From positions 1 through 25,802 of IMG/VR virus record IMGVR_UViG_3300049718_000394: a DNA stretch of 25,802 bases. One strand, 5' to 3'. The translations under genes were made by a program, and so were the position numbers. The notes beneath the pieces are model-generated. The model ran no database searches. It was not told the DNA's origin and saw only the letters and a list, made by a program, of their open reading frames with translations. The DNA comes from a virus. Below are positions 1 to 5,955 of the stretch, in pieces. The first letter of the stretch is position 1. Each line of letters begins with the position of its first letter.

Positions 1-525
1 TCATGCTTTCCCCCTCTGCTCCCACTTGCCAGCGTGCTGCAACATACCTTTGAGCGCCCAGCGCACGCGGTTGGCGTCGGCCACGGTGACGATCGACGGC
101 GCGGCCTTATGCTTGAGCGGCGAACGCGGCGAGCGCAGCCAGGCGTCGAATTGTGCGCGCTCCCATCCAAGGCGCGCGTAGTAACTCTCAATGGTGGCCA
201 GATCGGCCGCAGAGGCTATCTGTGGGGCGTTGGAGAACTCCTGGCCATCGTGACGCCCATCGAGGCCGGCGCGGCGCGCCTGGGTGCGTTTAGGCCGGCT
301 CTTGAGCGGAGCCTTCACGCCCAGGCTCTCCTGCAGCCCATCAATCAGGAAGCCGGCGTCGGCCGAGCTGAGGTCACGAAAACTCGTCACTGCCTTGCGA
401 AGCCGCAGCGAGGCCCAAGCTATCCGCTCGTCGCGACCTGTCCCCACGCCTATCTCGTGACGGGCAAATTGCGAGTAGAGAGTCTGAAGCCTTCCGAGTT
501 GTGGCTTAGTGATCTGCATACTCAT
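1..525 (-). CDS. GemA/gp16-like early regulatory protein (putative)
   Basis: 174 aa. The N-terminus (ITKPQL...LYSQFARHEIG...RIAWAS near residues 4-40, then a segment ending LSSADAGFLIDGLQ near 52-65) resembles the Mu GemA/gp16 family (DUF1018), in which an ITK.Q...L start is followed by a helical domain. In Mu, GemA belongs to the middle/early operon and affects host gene expression and DNA topology. Residues 74-105 look like a basic linker. A second helical segment (ADLATIESYYARLGWERAQFDAWLRS) follows. The ATG overlaps the TGA of the upstream zinc-finger gene as ATGA, which fixes the start. The stop codon is the first three bases of the window, so the gene is complete. The family call rests on the N-terminal pattern and position only. 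Confidence 0.55.
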   Translation of the reverse strand: MSMQITKPQLGRLQTLYSQFARHEIGVGTGRDERIAWASLRLRKAVTSFRDLSSADAGFLIDGLQESLGVKAPLKSRPKRTQARRAGLDGRHDGQEFSNAPQIASAADLATIESYYARLGWERAQFDAWLRSPRSPLKHKAAPSIVTVADANRVRWALKGMLQHAGKWEQRGKA

Positions 526-707
526 CCCTTACGACTTAGAGCCTTTCTACATTCAGAGCAAAGTACCGGAGGCCGTAACTTGCGCATCTCGCGTCCATCC
601 GCCTGGCGACAAGCATCCGAGCAGAACTTAGCCGTTCTCCGCTTCGGATCGATCAGGTTCTTGCATCCCATGTGCTGGCATTGTCTTTGGTACCCGTGTT
701 CTTGCAA
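522..707 (-). CDS. Small zinc-finger protein, TTG start
   Basis: 61 aa. Cysteines at residues 10, 15, 29, 33, 50 and 53 form C-x4-C, C-x3-C and C-x2-C pairs. The segment RRTAKFCSDACRQADGR is typical of short treble-clef or zinc-ribbon proteins. The proposed start is TTG, preceded by AAAGGAG with a 6-7 nt gap, a much better ribosome site than any downstream ATG has. This makes the first 80 nt overlap the upstream gene in another frame. The stop overlaps the GemA-like start (ATGA). Probably a nucleic-acid or protein-binding early protein; function unknown. Confidence 0.7.
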   Translation of the reverse strand: MQEHGYQRQCQHMGCKNLIDPKRRTAKFCSDACRQADGREMRKLRPPVLCSECRKALSRKG

Positions 708-846
708 CTCTGTTCTCCTTTGTAGGTTGCGCTTTCTTCTGCTCTGCCTCTCGGATCAATTTGATTAGTCGCTGGCCGGCTGCACTTTTCAAAAAGCCCT
801 TCGGGTTAGTTGCGGTGATTGTGATCGTACAAACTTGCTTCGTCAT
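628..846 (-). CDS. Small hypothetical early protein
   Basis: 72 aa, unrecognised. It begins MTKQVCTITITATNPKGFLK, a beta-prone N-terminus, then a helix rich in Lys/Arg/Glu and a low-complexity C-terminal tail. The ATG lies inside ATGA with the stop of the ASCH gene, and GAGG sits 5 nt upstream, so I chose it over an ATG at 867. The last 80 nt are shared out of phase with the zinc-finger gene at 522-707, which may explain the low-complexity tail. No function can be assigned. Confidence 0.6.
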   Translation of the reverse strand: MTKQVCTITITATNPKGFLKSAAGQRLIKLIREAEQKKAQPTKENRVARTRVPKTMPAHGMQEPDRSEAENG

Positions 847-1217
847 TGTGCCTCGCTGGTCATCCATCGACGCCCCCAGTGAATGATTTGACCTTTGAAG
901 GGCAAACGGCCTTCCCAGAAGCCCATCATCTCTGCATAGCAGGAAAAGCCATCGCGCCGTGCGAGCTGCTCAGCTTCGTCGGGGCAAAGACGGATCGAAT
1001 CGACGAAAATTATTCCGGAGGCGTCAATAGAAATCTCCTCAACCCGTGTGCAGAGCGCACGCATCAACAATTGCGCGCCCTTCTGGCGCAGTCCCGTGTA
1101 GAGGTAAAGCCAATTACCTGATCTATCGGGATGAGCCCTCTCAGCCCGAATGGTGTGTGTCTTACTGCCATCTAGGATCATCGGTACGAATCGCTTTTGG
1201 AAGTTATAGAGGCCCAT
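843..1217 (-). CDS. ASCH-domain protein
   Basis: 124 aa. The N-terminus YNFQKRFVPMILDGSKTHTIRA carries the RF...I..G.K..TIR pattern typical of ASCH (ASC-1 homology) domains, a PUA-like beta-barrel that binds RNA or modified nucleotides. Later segments (LYLYTGLRQKGAQLL, RLPFKGQIIHWGR) fit the remaining strands, so the whole protein is one domain. Some ASCH proteins are ribonucleases or amidohydrolases acting on modified cytidine; whether this one is catalytic cannot be told by eye. Start: TAATG overlap with the upstream receiver-like gene. Stop: ATGA overlap with the next gene. Likely an early host-interaction or nucleotide-metabolism factor. Confidence 0.75.
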   Translation of the reverse strand: MGLYNFQKRFVPMILDGSKTHTIRAERAHPDRSGNWLYLYTGLRQKGAQLLMRALCTRVEEISIDASGIIFVDSIRLCPDEAEQLARRDGFSCYAEMMGFWEGRLPFKGQIIHWGRRWMTSEAQ

Positions 1218-1654
1218 TACGCGAGCCTCCGATCTGCCGTTGACATCAAAGGCACAGGCACAGCTATGGGCTGCTTGCGAATCGAGCGCGGGCCGCGCTT
1301 ACGTGCGGTGAGTATCTTCACCCGCTCCAACAATTCAAATGAGGAGCAACCGCCGCGCAGCAGCACAGCGTCTGTATTGAGACCGGCTGGCGACGACGTA
1401 AGGCCAGGAGCTAGCACTAGAGAGCGCATGGCGGGATCGATCTCGTAGGCTTGGTTGAGCAGATGCTCGATGCCAGGCAAAGGCCAATGCTCGCAGAACA
1501 GCAGCTCGTAGGTTTGCGCGCGGAGCTGCTCGATGGCCGCCGCCGCGCCAACCACAGCCGTAACGGCAAAACCATTGGTGTCGAGCATGAATCGCAATAT
1601 CGAAAGACGGTCCTCTGACGCGCCCACCAACAGAATCTTCTTTTTGGGCCTCAT
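1217..1654 (-). CDS. Degenerate response-regulator receiver-like protein
   Basis: 145 aa. Residues 5-110 read like a CheY-type receiver: strand KKILLVGASEDRLSILRFML (acidic pair E14 D15), helix and strand NGFAVTAVVGAAAAIEQL, then YELLFCEHWPLPGIEHLL where DLVLLDxxLPGMDG would be expected, then LVLAPG where the conserved Thr/Ser strand lies. The phospho-accepting Asp is not present: the alignment places Glu55 or His56 there. No output domain is evident, only a basic tail (ARKRGPRSIRKQ). Start ATG 1654 is within ATGA with the upstream stop; 16 codons further upstream are open but lack this coupling. Possibly a phage decoy for host signalling or a regulator independent of phosphorylation. Confidence 0.6.
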   Translation of the reverse strand: MRPKKKILLVGASEDRLSILRFMLDTNGFAVTAVVGAAAAIEQLRAQTYELLFCEHWPLPGIEHLLNQAYEIDPAMRSLVLAPGLTSSPAGLNTDAVLLRGGCSSFELLERVKILTARKRGPRSIRKQPIAVPVPLMSTADRRLA

Positions 1655-1893
1655 GCGGTCACCTCTACAATGCGGAAGAGGTTCGGCTGTGTTCCGTGCC
1701 AAACGATGGCTTCCCTCAAGCTCAAGTAGCGCAGCTCATCTTTGAGCTGGATACCGAGGGGAAAGCCATCGTCCTCGCTATCGATGTCGCGCCATTCCAC
1801 TCCATCTATCTCGACAACTTTCGTGCTAGCTTCGAGCACTCCGATTGCGGCCTGCAGCGCCAGGGCGTTGGCCAGCTTATTCACTTCGCTCAT
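1651..1893 (-). CDS. Small hypothetical early protein
   Basis: 80 aa, unrecognised. A helical N-terminus (MSEVNKLANALALQAAIGVLEA) is followed by a beta-rich part (VVEIDGVEWRDIDSEDDGFPLGIQL). AGGAGG lies 8 nt before the ATG, the strongest ribosome site in this part of the operon; an upstream in-frame extension to 2085 lacks coding character. It follows the only true gap seen inside the small-gene operon (1894-1928). Its stop overlaps the receiver-like gene start (ATGA). The strong site after a gap suggests fresh ribosome loading here. Confidence 0.65.
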   Translation of the reverse strand: MSEVNKLANALALQAAIGVLEASTKVVEIDGVEWRDIDSEDDGFPLGIQLKDELRYLSLREAIVWHGTQPNLFRIVEVTA

Positions 1894-1928
1894 AGTTAAT
1901 TCCTCCTCAAAATGATCTCGATGGGCAG

Positions 1929-2282
1929 CTATCGTTTCGCCAGTTCCGCGCGAAGATCTGCGCGTACCCGGTCGAGCTTCGCTTCGAGCACGCTCATATC
2001 TATGCCGTGCAGCTTGCCAACGTGAATAAGTGCCGTAAGTCGCGCGACCATGTAAGGCCGCAAGCTTTCTCTGCCTTTGAGCCATGCATCCAGGGTGAGA
2101 TAGACCTCAGTGCGCGTAACCTGGGGCACTTCAAACCAATGCGTCGGGCACATCAATTGATTACGCTCGATGGCCACTGCGCAGCCGGGAATCTGGCATA
2201 CAAAGATAGCCTCGGATGGCAGCTTCGATCCATTTGCGGAGCCGGGTTGCGCATCGGCCTTGTGTATCGATCTGACAAACAT
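1929..2282 (-). CDS. Phage zinc-finger protein (C-x4-C-x10-C-x2-H)
   Basis: 117 aa. Cys29, Cys34, Cys45 and His48 form a compact zinc site in a pattern (C..PGC...LMCPTHW..VP...R..VY) that recurs in small early proteins of tailed phages, where a helix with a Trp follows the site. The C-terminal half (MVARLTALIHVG to RADLRAELAKR) is a long basic amphipathic helix, possibly dimerising. The ATG overlaps the upstream stop as TGATG, with GAGG 6 nt before it; a TTG one codon upstream is less likely. Function unknown, probably nucleic-acid or protein binding. Confidence 0.65.
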   Translation of the reverse strand: MFVRSIHKADAQPGSANGSKLPSEAIFVCQIPGCAVAIERNQLMCPTHWFEVPQVTRTEVYLTLDAWLKGRESLRPYMVARLTALIHVGKLHGIDMSVLEAKLDRVRADLRAELAKR

Positions 2283-2512
2283 CAACGTCCTCTTTTCGTG
2301 GACTGCTTGTGGCAGCGCACTGCGATGGAGGTCGCGACGGCAGCCACGACGAAGACCCCGGCGCCCAGCCAGTAGATGATTTTGAAGATCTGCAAGCCGG
2401 GCGTGTCTGAATTGAGATGCGGCAGGATGAGTCCGCCGATCAAGATCAGAACGACAGCGCAGTAGATGATTGTGTAGACCAGCATGGTGGGTGGATCTGA
2501 TTCGCGACGCAT
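2282..2512 (-). CDS. Small two-helix membrane protein
   Basis: 76 aa. Two hydrophobic segments, about residues 10-31 (MLVYTIIYCAVVLILIGGLI) and 43-65 (IIYWLGAGVFVVAAVATSIA), flank a short polar loop; the basic tail (RCHKQSTKRGR) suggests both ends lie in the cytoplasm. GGAGG lies 7-8 nt before the ATG, which forms TAATG with the upstream stop. A membrane protein in an early phage operon could act in superinfection exclusion or host takeover, but nothing in the sequence decides this. Confidence 0.65.
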   Translation of the reverse strand: MRRESDPPTMLVYTIIYCAVVLILIGGLILPHLNSDTPGLQIFKIIYWLGAGVFVVAAVATSIAVRCHKQSTKRGR

Positions 2513-2979
2513 TAGCTTACCTCCAGTTGAAGTTGTCCGAGCAGCTCCAGCGCAGCTCGCGGACCGTCCACGGACTTGAGCACTTCCAGCTCGGCGCGGA
2601 CCTGGTCGAGAACTTGATTGCGCAGAATGGAGTGGTCTTCGTCGGTGAGCATGATGAAGTAGCCGCCGCCGCTGCCCTGTTTACTGGAGCCGATGGGTAT
2701 GCGGAAGTTGATGCGCAGGGTTCGCACAGCCTTTTTGATCTCACGGTCAGTCAGGCGCTCGCAGCCCGGCCGCCGCTGTATCTCGCGGATCGAGCAGGCA
2801 TTGGCCGCGCCGCGGGAATAGCGGATCGCCGCCAGAACAGCTTTTTCGTCGTCGGCCAATGTGAGCTTCAACGGGCCGCCCGGCCTGCCGAAAAGCAGCC
2901 AGAGAATCTCCGCGTCGATGGTCTGTCTGCGCTGCTCGATGGAAACTGCCAGGTCCGGGAAGAGCGACTGTTCTGTCAT
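2512..2979 (-). CDS. Winged-helix-like early DNA-binding protein
   Basis: 155 aa. Residues 42-115 read as a winged helix: helix VLAAIRYSRG, helix SIREIQRR, recognition helix LTDREIKKAVRTLRI, then a glycine-rich wing GSSKQGSGGGYFIMLT. The combination LTDREI...VR.LR...IPIGSS..GGGYF is common in small phage proteins annotated as DNA-binding or replication-associated. The C-terminal 40 residues are helical (VLDQVRAELEVLKSV). Start ATG is in ATGA with the upstream stop; the stop overlaps the next start (TAATG). Likely role: DNA binding during early transcription or replication. Confidence 0.65.
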   Translation of the reverse strand: MTEQSLFPDLAVSIEQRRQTIDAEILWLLFGRPGGPLKLTLADDEKAVLAAIRYSRGAANACSIREIQRRPGCERLTDREIKKAVRTLRINFRIPIGSSKQGSGGGYFIMLTDEDHSILRNQVLDQVRAELEVLKSVDGPRAALELLGQLQLEVS

Positions 2980-3239
2980 TGCGTGCCTCCGAAGAGTGAA
3001 GCCTGTTCCGCAGCGGGTTTCTGATCGCGGTGGTTCGGGCAGTAGTCAATTTCAGGGCCGATTGATGTGGCGCATTTCGAGCACATGCCGGCATCGCAAG
3101 TTTTGCCGTGCTTGCCAACCGGGAAATCGCAAAGTCTACTCACCGGCTGGATGCGGCAGAATTTGCAGGTCTGACGGCGCGCATGATTGCAGAGAATCAT
3201 CACCTGGCCGCGCTCGGTTTGGATGACTTCGCAGGTCAT
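2976..3239 (-). CDS. Cys-rich zinc-binding phage protein
   Basis: 87 aa with nine cysteines (3, 17, 25, 28, 37, 48, 53, 56, 67) and a Cys67/His70 pair. The order CKFC...LCDFPVGK...TCD..MCSKC...GPEIDYCPNH matches a small protein seen widely in phages and prophages, with two interleaved zinc sites and a YCPNH end. Start ATG forms TAATG with the upstream gene; the ribosome site is weak (AAAGAG), so translation probably depends on coupling. A Met at residue 14 is an alternative start, but it would lose Cys3 only. Function unknown. Confidence 0.65.
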   Translation of the reverse strand: MTCEVIQTERGQVMILCNHARRQTCKFCRIQPVSRLCDFPVGKHGKTCDAGMCSKCATSIGPEIDYCPNHRDQKPAAEQASLFGGTQ

Positions 3240-3460
3240 TACCCACGCTCTTTCTGCGCTCTGATCGCAGCCAAGGCCGTTTGGCGCAGTAGCGCGATGC
3301 CGGTGATGAGCTTGTCAACGTGCACGTCAAGCGCATCGCAGAAGCGCCGCGCGGCTTCCGCGTCAAAACCTGCGTCAGGGTTGTCTCTCCAGGTGTCGGC
3401 AAGAGAATGAAGCCTCCTGAAAATGTTGCGATGCGCGGCGCTGAGAGCGGCGTTGCTCAC
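3239..3460 (-). CDS. Small helical early protein, GTG start
   Basis: 73 aa, unrecognised, beginning VSNAALSAAHRNIFRR. It looks wholly helical (AARRFCDALDVHVDKLITGIALLRQ), like a small four-helix or dimerising protein. I chose GTG at 3460 because it forms GTGA with the stop of the upstream gene and AGGGAG lies about 7 nt before it. The longer upstream reading is just the shadow of that gene. Confidence 0.6.
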   Translation of the reverse strand: MSNAALSAAHRNIFRRLHSLADTWRDNPDAGFDAEAARRFCDALDVHVDKLITGIALLRQTALAAIRAQKERG

Positions 3461-3801
3461 TGGACGCTCCCTTCCAGGCGAATCACGTAGTTGCTGGAGA
3501 AGATCGCGGCCTTGTCGCCGAGCGTGAGGCCCTTCCACCAGTTGTCCACGATTTTGTCGGTGACGAGGAACGTGGCCTGAGCCGTGTTGGCGAGAGCATG
3601 GCCCCTCTCTTCTGGTTTGGCCTGGGGGCGAGAAGTCGTCGGCTCCTTCGTCGGCTGCTCGACATGCCACTCGTTGCGCATTTTGCAGCGGTAATAGGAG
3701 ACGTGACCATCAGTTATACCGAGCCGCTTTCCGATTGAAACGTTGCTCTCGCCTGGATCGGCCTCGCGAATCGCCTTTTTCATCGCTGCTGTAACTTTCA
3801 T
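3457..3801 (-). CDS. Internal in-frame product: HTH domain only (114 aa)
   Basis: Starting at ATG 3801 inside the 207-aa gene, this would give 114 aa beginning MKVTAAMKKAIREADPG, containing the complete HTH and C-terminal domain but no zinc head. It is preceded by AAAGGAGG with a 5-nt gap, close to the ideal Shine-Dalgarno and better than that of the full-length start. Either the two products coexist or the upper part is a separate small gene lacking its own stop. Seen directly: ribosome site and frame. Inferred: use in the cell. Confidence 0.5.
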   Translation of the reverse strand: MKVTAAMKKAIREADPGESNVSIGKRLGITDGHVSYYRCKMRNEWHVEQPTKEPTTSRPQAKPEERGHALANTAQATFLVTDKIVDNWWKGLTLGDKAAIFSSNYVIRLEGSVQ

Positions 3802-4080
3802 CGTTTCCTCCTTTAAAGGTTGCTGGTTGGAAGGTTCAGAGGAGGTCGCCGCGCGCGCTATTGATCCAGTAGGCGTTGCCTCCCCCTCCTCTTGAGCCGA
3901 ATGGTTGGCCGCATCCGGCTCAAACTTGTTGTGGCGTTCTGGAAGCGCCGGGTGTGTGCCGTCGTCGCAGGCGGCGCAGAGAGCCTCGCCGGCGAAGACG
4001 ATGATGGCGTCACAGCAGAGGCAGCGCGAGCAGCGCTTTCCGCGCGGGGCCGTGGTGGTTGTCTCAGGCGTTGGCAGCAT
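3457..4080 (-). CDS. Zinc-ribbon plus HTH early protein (207 aa)
   Basis: 207 aa in one frame. Residues 17-44 form a Cys-rich head (C17, C20, C22, C23, then C35 and C38 in EALCAACDDGTHP). Residues 45-93 are a low-complexity acidic/polar linker. Residues 94-140 contain an HTH (MKKAIREADPG...SIGKRLGITDGHVSYYRCKM) that reads like a positively coupled transcription factor or replication-initiator motif. The C-terminus (LVTDKIVDNWWKGLTLGDKAAIFSSNYVIRL) is a separate folded piece. The upstream ATG has AAGGAAGAG as ribosome site and overlaps the previous gene by 17 nt. A second, stronger ribosome site lies inside the linker at 3802-3814 (separate entry), so a shorter HTH-only product is likely. Confidence 0.6.
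   Translation of the reverse strand: MLPTPETTTTAPRGKRCSRCLCCDAIIVFAGEALCAACDDGTHPALPERHNKFEPDAANHSAQEEGEATPTGSIARAATSSEPSNQQPLKEETMKVTAAMKKAIREADPGESNVSIGKRLGITDGHVSYYRCKMRNEWHVEQPTKEPTTSRPQAKPEERGHALANTAQATFLVTDKIVDNWWKGLTLGDKAAIFSSNYVIRLEGSVQ
3802..3814 (-). promoter_or_regulatory. Strong internal ribosome-binding site
   Basis: Read on the minus strand this is AAAGGAGG followed by AAACG and then ATG at 3801. Its near-perfect match and ideal spacing inside an open frame suggest an internal translation start. Confidence 0.6.
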
Positions 4081-4252
4081 CAGACTCTTCCTTCCCTGAG
4101 CAGTAAACCGGCCGCCCCGATGTGGAGACCGACGCGGCCACCTCTGCGGATACGTGCGGGCATGTCTTCCACACGTCGAGAAGCGAGCCGCAGTTGGGGC
4201 AGGTCGGCCACAGGTCGCGAGACAGCGGCGTAACGACGGCGGTAGCTTCCAT
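4064..4252 (-). CDS. Small Cys-rich (CPNCG) protein
   Basis: 62 aa. A CPNCG knuckle at residues 18-22 is followed by a CPH at 31-33 and a lone Cys51, which together could bind one zinc ion as a zinc ribbon. The start ATG forms TGATG with the upstream stop. The last 17 nt overlap the next gene, whose ATG lies at 4080. The remainder is low complexity (SAEVAASVSTSGRP). Function unknown. Confidence 0.55.
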   Translation of the reverse strand: MEATAVVTPLSRDLWPTCPNCGSLLDVWKTCPHVSAEVAASVSTSGRPVYCSGKEESDAANA

Positions 4253-4458
4253 CAGGCAGCCTGCTTTCTGAGGGACTTTGGGAGCCATGTGTGGGCGCTC
4301 TTCCATGCGGCCCTCGGCGAGGCGCAAATTTGGCTGATGGGTTCGCCCTGGATGCCGCGCCGGATAAACCAGCAAGGCTCTCCCTGGCCGCGCAGCAGCT
4401 CGTAGTAATCGAGCATTGCGTCGGGTTCCGCTGCGAGAACAATTTGTCTGTGCTTCAT
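4252..4458 (-). CDS. Small hypothetical early protein
   Basis: 68 aa, unrecognised, starting MKHRQIVLAAEPDAMLDYYELL. An alpha/beta N-terminus is followed by a CWFIRRGIQGEPIS strand pair and a basic helix (AAWKSAHTWLPKSLRK). The ATG is in ATGA with the stop of the coiled-coil gene upstream. A 29-codon in-frame extension to 4545 is possible but would run back inside that gene. Confidence 0.55.
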   Translation of the reverse strand: MKHRQIVLAAEPDAMLDYYELLRGQGEPCWFIRRGIQGEPISQICASPRAAWKSAHTWLPKSLRKQAA

Positions 4459-4655
4459 CTCGCGCGGCCTTTCTTCATGTACTGCCTGACCAGAAGCTCT
4501 TGCAGTTGACTGGCGTGGGTCTGAATCTTCTTGGCGGCATCGCACAGAAACGCGCCCTGGCTGATGCAGTGGCGTGCCTTGATTTCCTCTAGGTGCGACT
4601 TCGCCTCAGCGATAGCCATTTCCACGCGCTCGATGCGGCGTTCGATGGGTGTCAC
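4455..4655 (-). CDS. Small coiled-coil protein, GTG start
   Basis: 66 aa, almost wholly helical: VTPIERRIERVEMAIAEAKS leads into a heptad-like stretch and then AAKKIQTHASQLQELLVRQY with a basic end. It is probably a dimeric coiled coil. GTG at 4655 forms GTGA with the stop of the upstream Lys/Ala-tailed gene. No function assigned. Confidence 0.55.
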   Translation of the reverse strand: MTPIERRIERVEMAIAEAKSHLEEIKARHCISQGAFLCDAAKKIQTHASQLQELLVRQYMKKGRAR

Positions 4656-5209
4656 TTCGCGCCGCCTTTCTTCGCGGCCTTGGCGGCTTTGCGCTCGGCC
4701 TTCGCAATGGCCTCAGCTTCTTTCTGGCGGAGCGCGGCGGCCAGCTCCACCGAGAGCGCCGGAGCCTTCGAGTTCACGTTGAAGCACGACGAGAAGAGTG
4801 CGAGCAGGCGTGTCTGCACGTCGTCCGCGAAACCACCGATAGCCAGCTTCAACGTGCCGGCCGCATCCTTGCGCAGCGTGTGCTTCACCTTGCGCTCAAA
4901 GAGTTTCATGAAGACTTTGGGCAGCTTGAGGCGCGAGAGTTCGCTCTGCAGCTCGCCAACCGGAGCCTCGACGATTTCGACGGTAGAGGCCACAGTAGCG
5001 TCGGCAATGTAGAGCGTGCCTTCGAGCCGCTTGGTTTTTTCGGCGTTGGCCGGGACGTAACCGAAGTTCTGCACAATGGCCAGCAGCGCGCCTTTGGCGG
5101 CGGAGAAGTTTTGCTGCGCTTCCTCAACGGCAGCCTTCGCCGCGTCGAAGTTCATGCAGAGTCCATCCACCATTTCGGGAGTGGGCGGTTGTTTCTTATT
5201 CGGAGTCAT
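4652..5209 (-). CDS. Conserved-type phage protein in the gam position (Lys/Ala-rich tail)
   Basis: 185 aa. Residues 15-50 form a helical/coiled-coil segment (FDAAKAAVEEAQQNFSAAKG). Residues 55-110 include KTKRLEGTLYIADATVAST and a beta-alpha stretch ending PKVFMKLFERKVKHTL. Residues 140-155 contain LFSSCFNVNSKAPALSVE. The last 25 residues are a histone-like Lys/Ala tail (KAERKAAKAAKK). In Mu the host-nuclease inhibitor gam lies downstream of B in the early operon, and this is the largest gene in that stretch, but I do not see a clear Gam match. Start ATG 5209 has GAGG 5 nt upstream and overlaps the previous gene by 14 nt. The stop forms GTGA with the next gene. Confidence 0.6.
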   Translation of the reverse strand: MTPNKKQPPTPEMVDGLCMNFDAAKAAVEEAQQNFSAAKGALLAIVQNFGYVPANAEKTKRLEGTLYIADATVASTVEIVEAPVGELQSELSRLKLPKVFMKLFERKVKHTLRKDAAGTLKLAIGGFADDVQTRLLALFSSCFNVNSKAPALSVELAAALRQKEAEAIAKAERKAAKAAKKGGAK

Positions 5210-5471
5210 GGTCAGCCTCGGTTTTCTGTGCGTTGAAAAATTCGTTGAGATCGTCGAGGTAGCGGCCATGGCGCTTGAGAGAACAGCCCTGGCCGCAGAT
5301 TTCCTCGTAGATGAATTCGGGATTGCGCGGCTCTTCGACGGTCTCGATAGGCTGGAAGATGATGCCCTCGAAGCCCGGCTTTGTAATAGCCATCTGCCAG
5401 TGGTTGGAGTCGCGCTTGGGCGCGCCGCAGACCTTGCAAACATAGGGCGGGGCCGGCAGTGGAGCTAGCAT
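5196..5471 (-). CDS. Small zinc-finger protein (CxxC...CxxxC)
   Basis: 91 aa. Cys12-x2-Cys15 (CKVCGAPK) and Cys59-x3-Cys63 (CGQGCSLK) frame a beta-rich middle (GFEGIIFQPIETVEEP), a common architecture for small phage zinc proteins. The end is acidic and helical (YLDDLNEFFNAQKTEADHD). The ATG forms TGATG with the upstream stop. Probable zinc-stabilised binding protein of unknown function. Confidence 0.6.
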   Translation of the reverse strand: MLAPLPAPPYVCKVCGAPKRDSNHWQMAITKPGFEGIIFQPIETVEEPRNPEFIYEEICGQGCSLKRHGRYLDDLNEFFNAQKTEADHDSE

Positions 5472-5686
5472 CAGGCCACCGCCTTTCCGTCGTGATATAT
5501 GAGGTCGAACGGGTGAACAGGCACGTCAAACTTCTGCCCATCGAATCGAACATGAACATAATGGTCGTACGACCGCTTGCCGACGACGACGCCTGTTCTC
5601 ACAGTGCGGAGTTTGTCTTTCATCGTGACTCGCTGCCCGACCTCGACAGGAACGCCGTAGTATTGCTTCACGTATTCGTAAGCCAT
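5471..5686 (-). CDS. Small beta-barrel (KOW/SH3-like) protein
   Basis: 71 aa. The pattern YYGVPVEVGQRVTM...RTGVVVGKRSYDHYVHVRFDG...VPVHPFDLIYHD is a run of short strands with glycine turns, as in KOW/SH3-type folds that bind nucleic acid or protein. Start ATG 5686 forms TGATG with the upstream stop and has GAGG about 9 nt before it; the TTG one codon upstream is less likely. Function unknown. Confidence 0.55.
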   Translation of the reverse strand: MAYEYVKQYYGVPVEVGQRVTMKDKLRTVRTGVVVGKRSYDHYVHVRFDGQKFDVPVHPFDLIYHDGKAVA

Positions 5687-5955
5687 CAATGCACCTCGAC
5701 TTTCGGTGAGCAGTGGATGGCCATATCGATGGCGGCGTGCGCCGGTTCCATGTTGCGCAGGATGGCCTTGGCGACGGGCACCGGTATGCCGCCGAAGAGA
5801 TCAATGCATTCGAGCGCGATCAGCATGTCGGCGCACAGCGTTTGGAGGCAATCGCCGAACTCGGAGGGCATAGCGCTGACAGCCTTGGCGCTCACGCACT
5901 TCGCATTGCCGTGCTGGTCGATGTAGACCATGCGATTCTGAGGTTGGTCACTCAC
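5686..5955 (-). CDS. Small hypothetical early protein, GTG start
   Basis: 89 aa, unrecognised. A short strand pair (NRMVYIDQHGNAKCVSA) is followed by helices (DCLQTLCADMLIALECIDLFGG, VAKAILRNMEPAHAAIDMAI). GTG 5955 forms GTGA with the upstream stop. Four cysteines are scattered rather than paired, so zinc binding is not suggested. Confidence 0.55.
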   Translation of the reverse strand: MSDQPQNRMVYIDQHGNAKCVSAKAVSAMPSEFGDCLQTLCADMLIALECIDLFGGIPVPVAKAILRNMEPAHAAIDMAIHCSPKVEVH

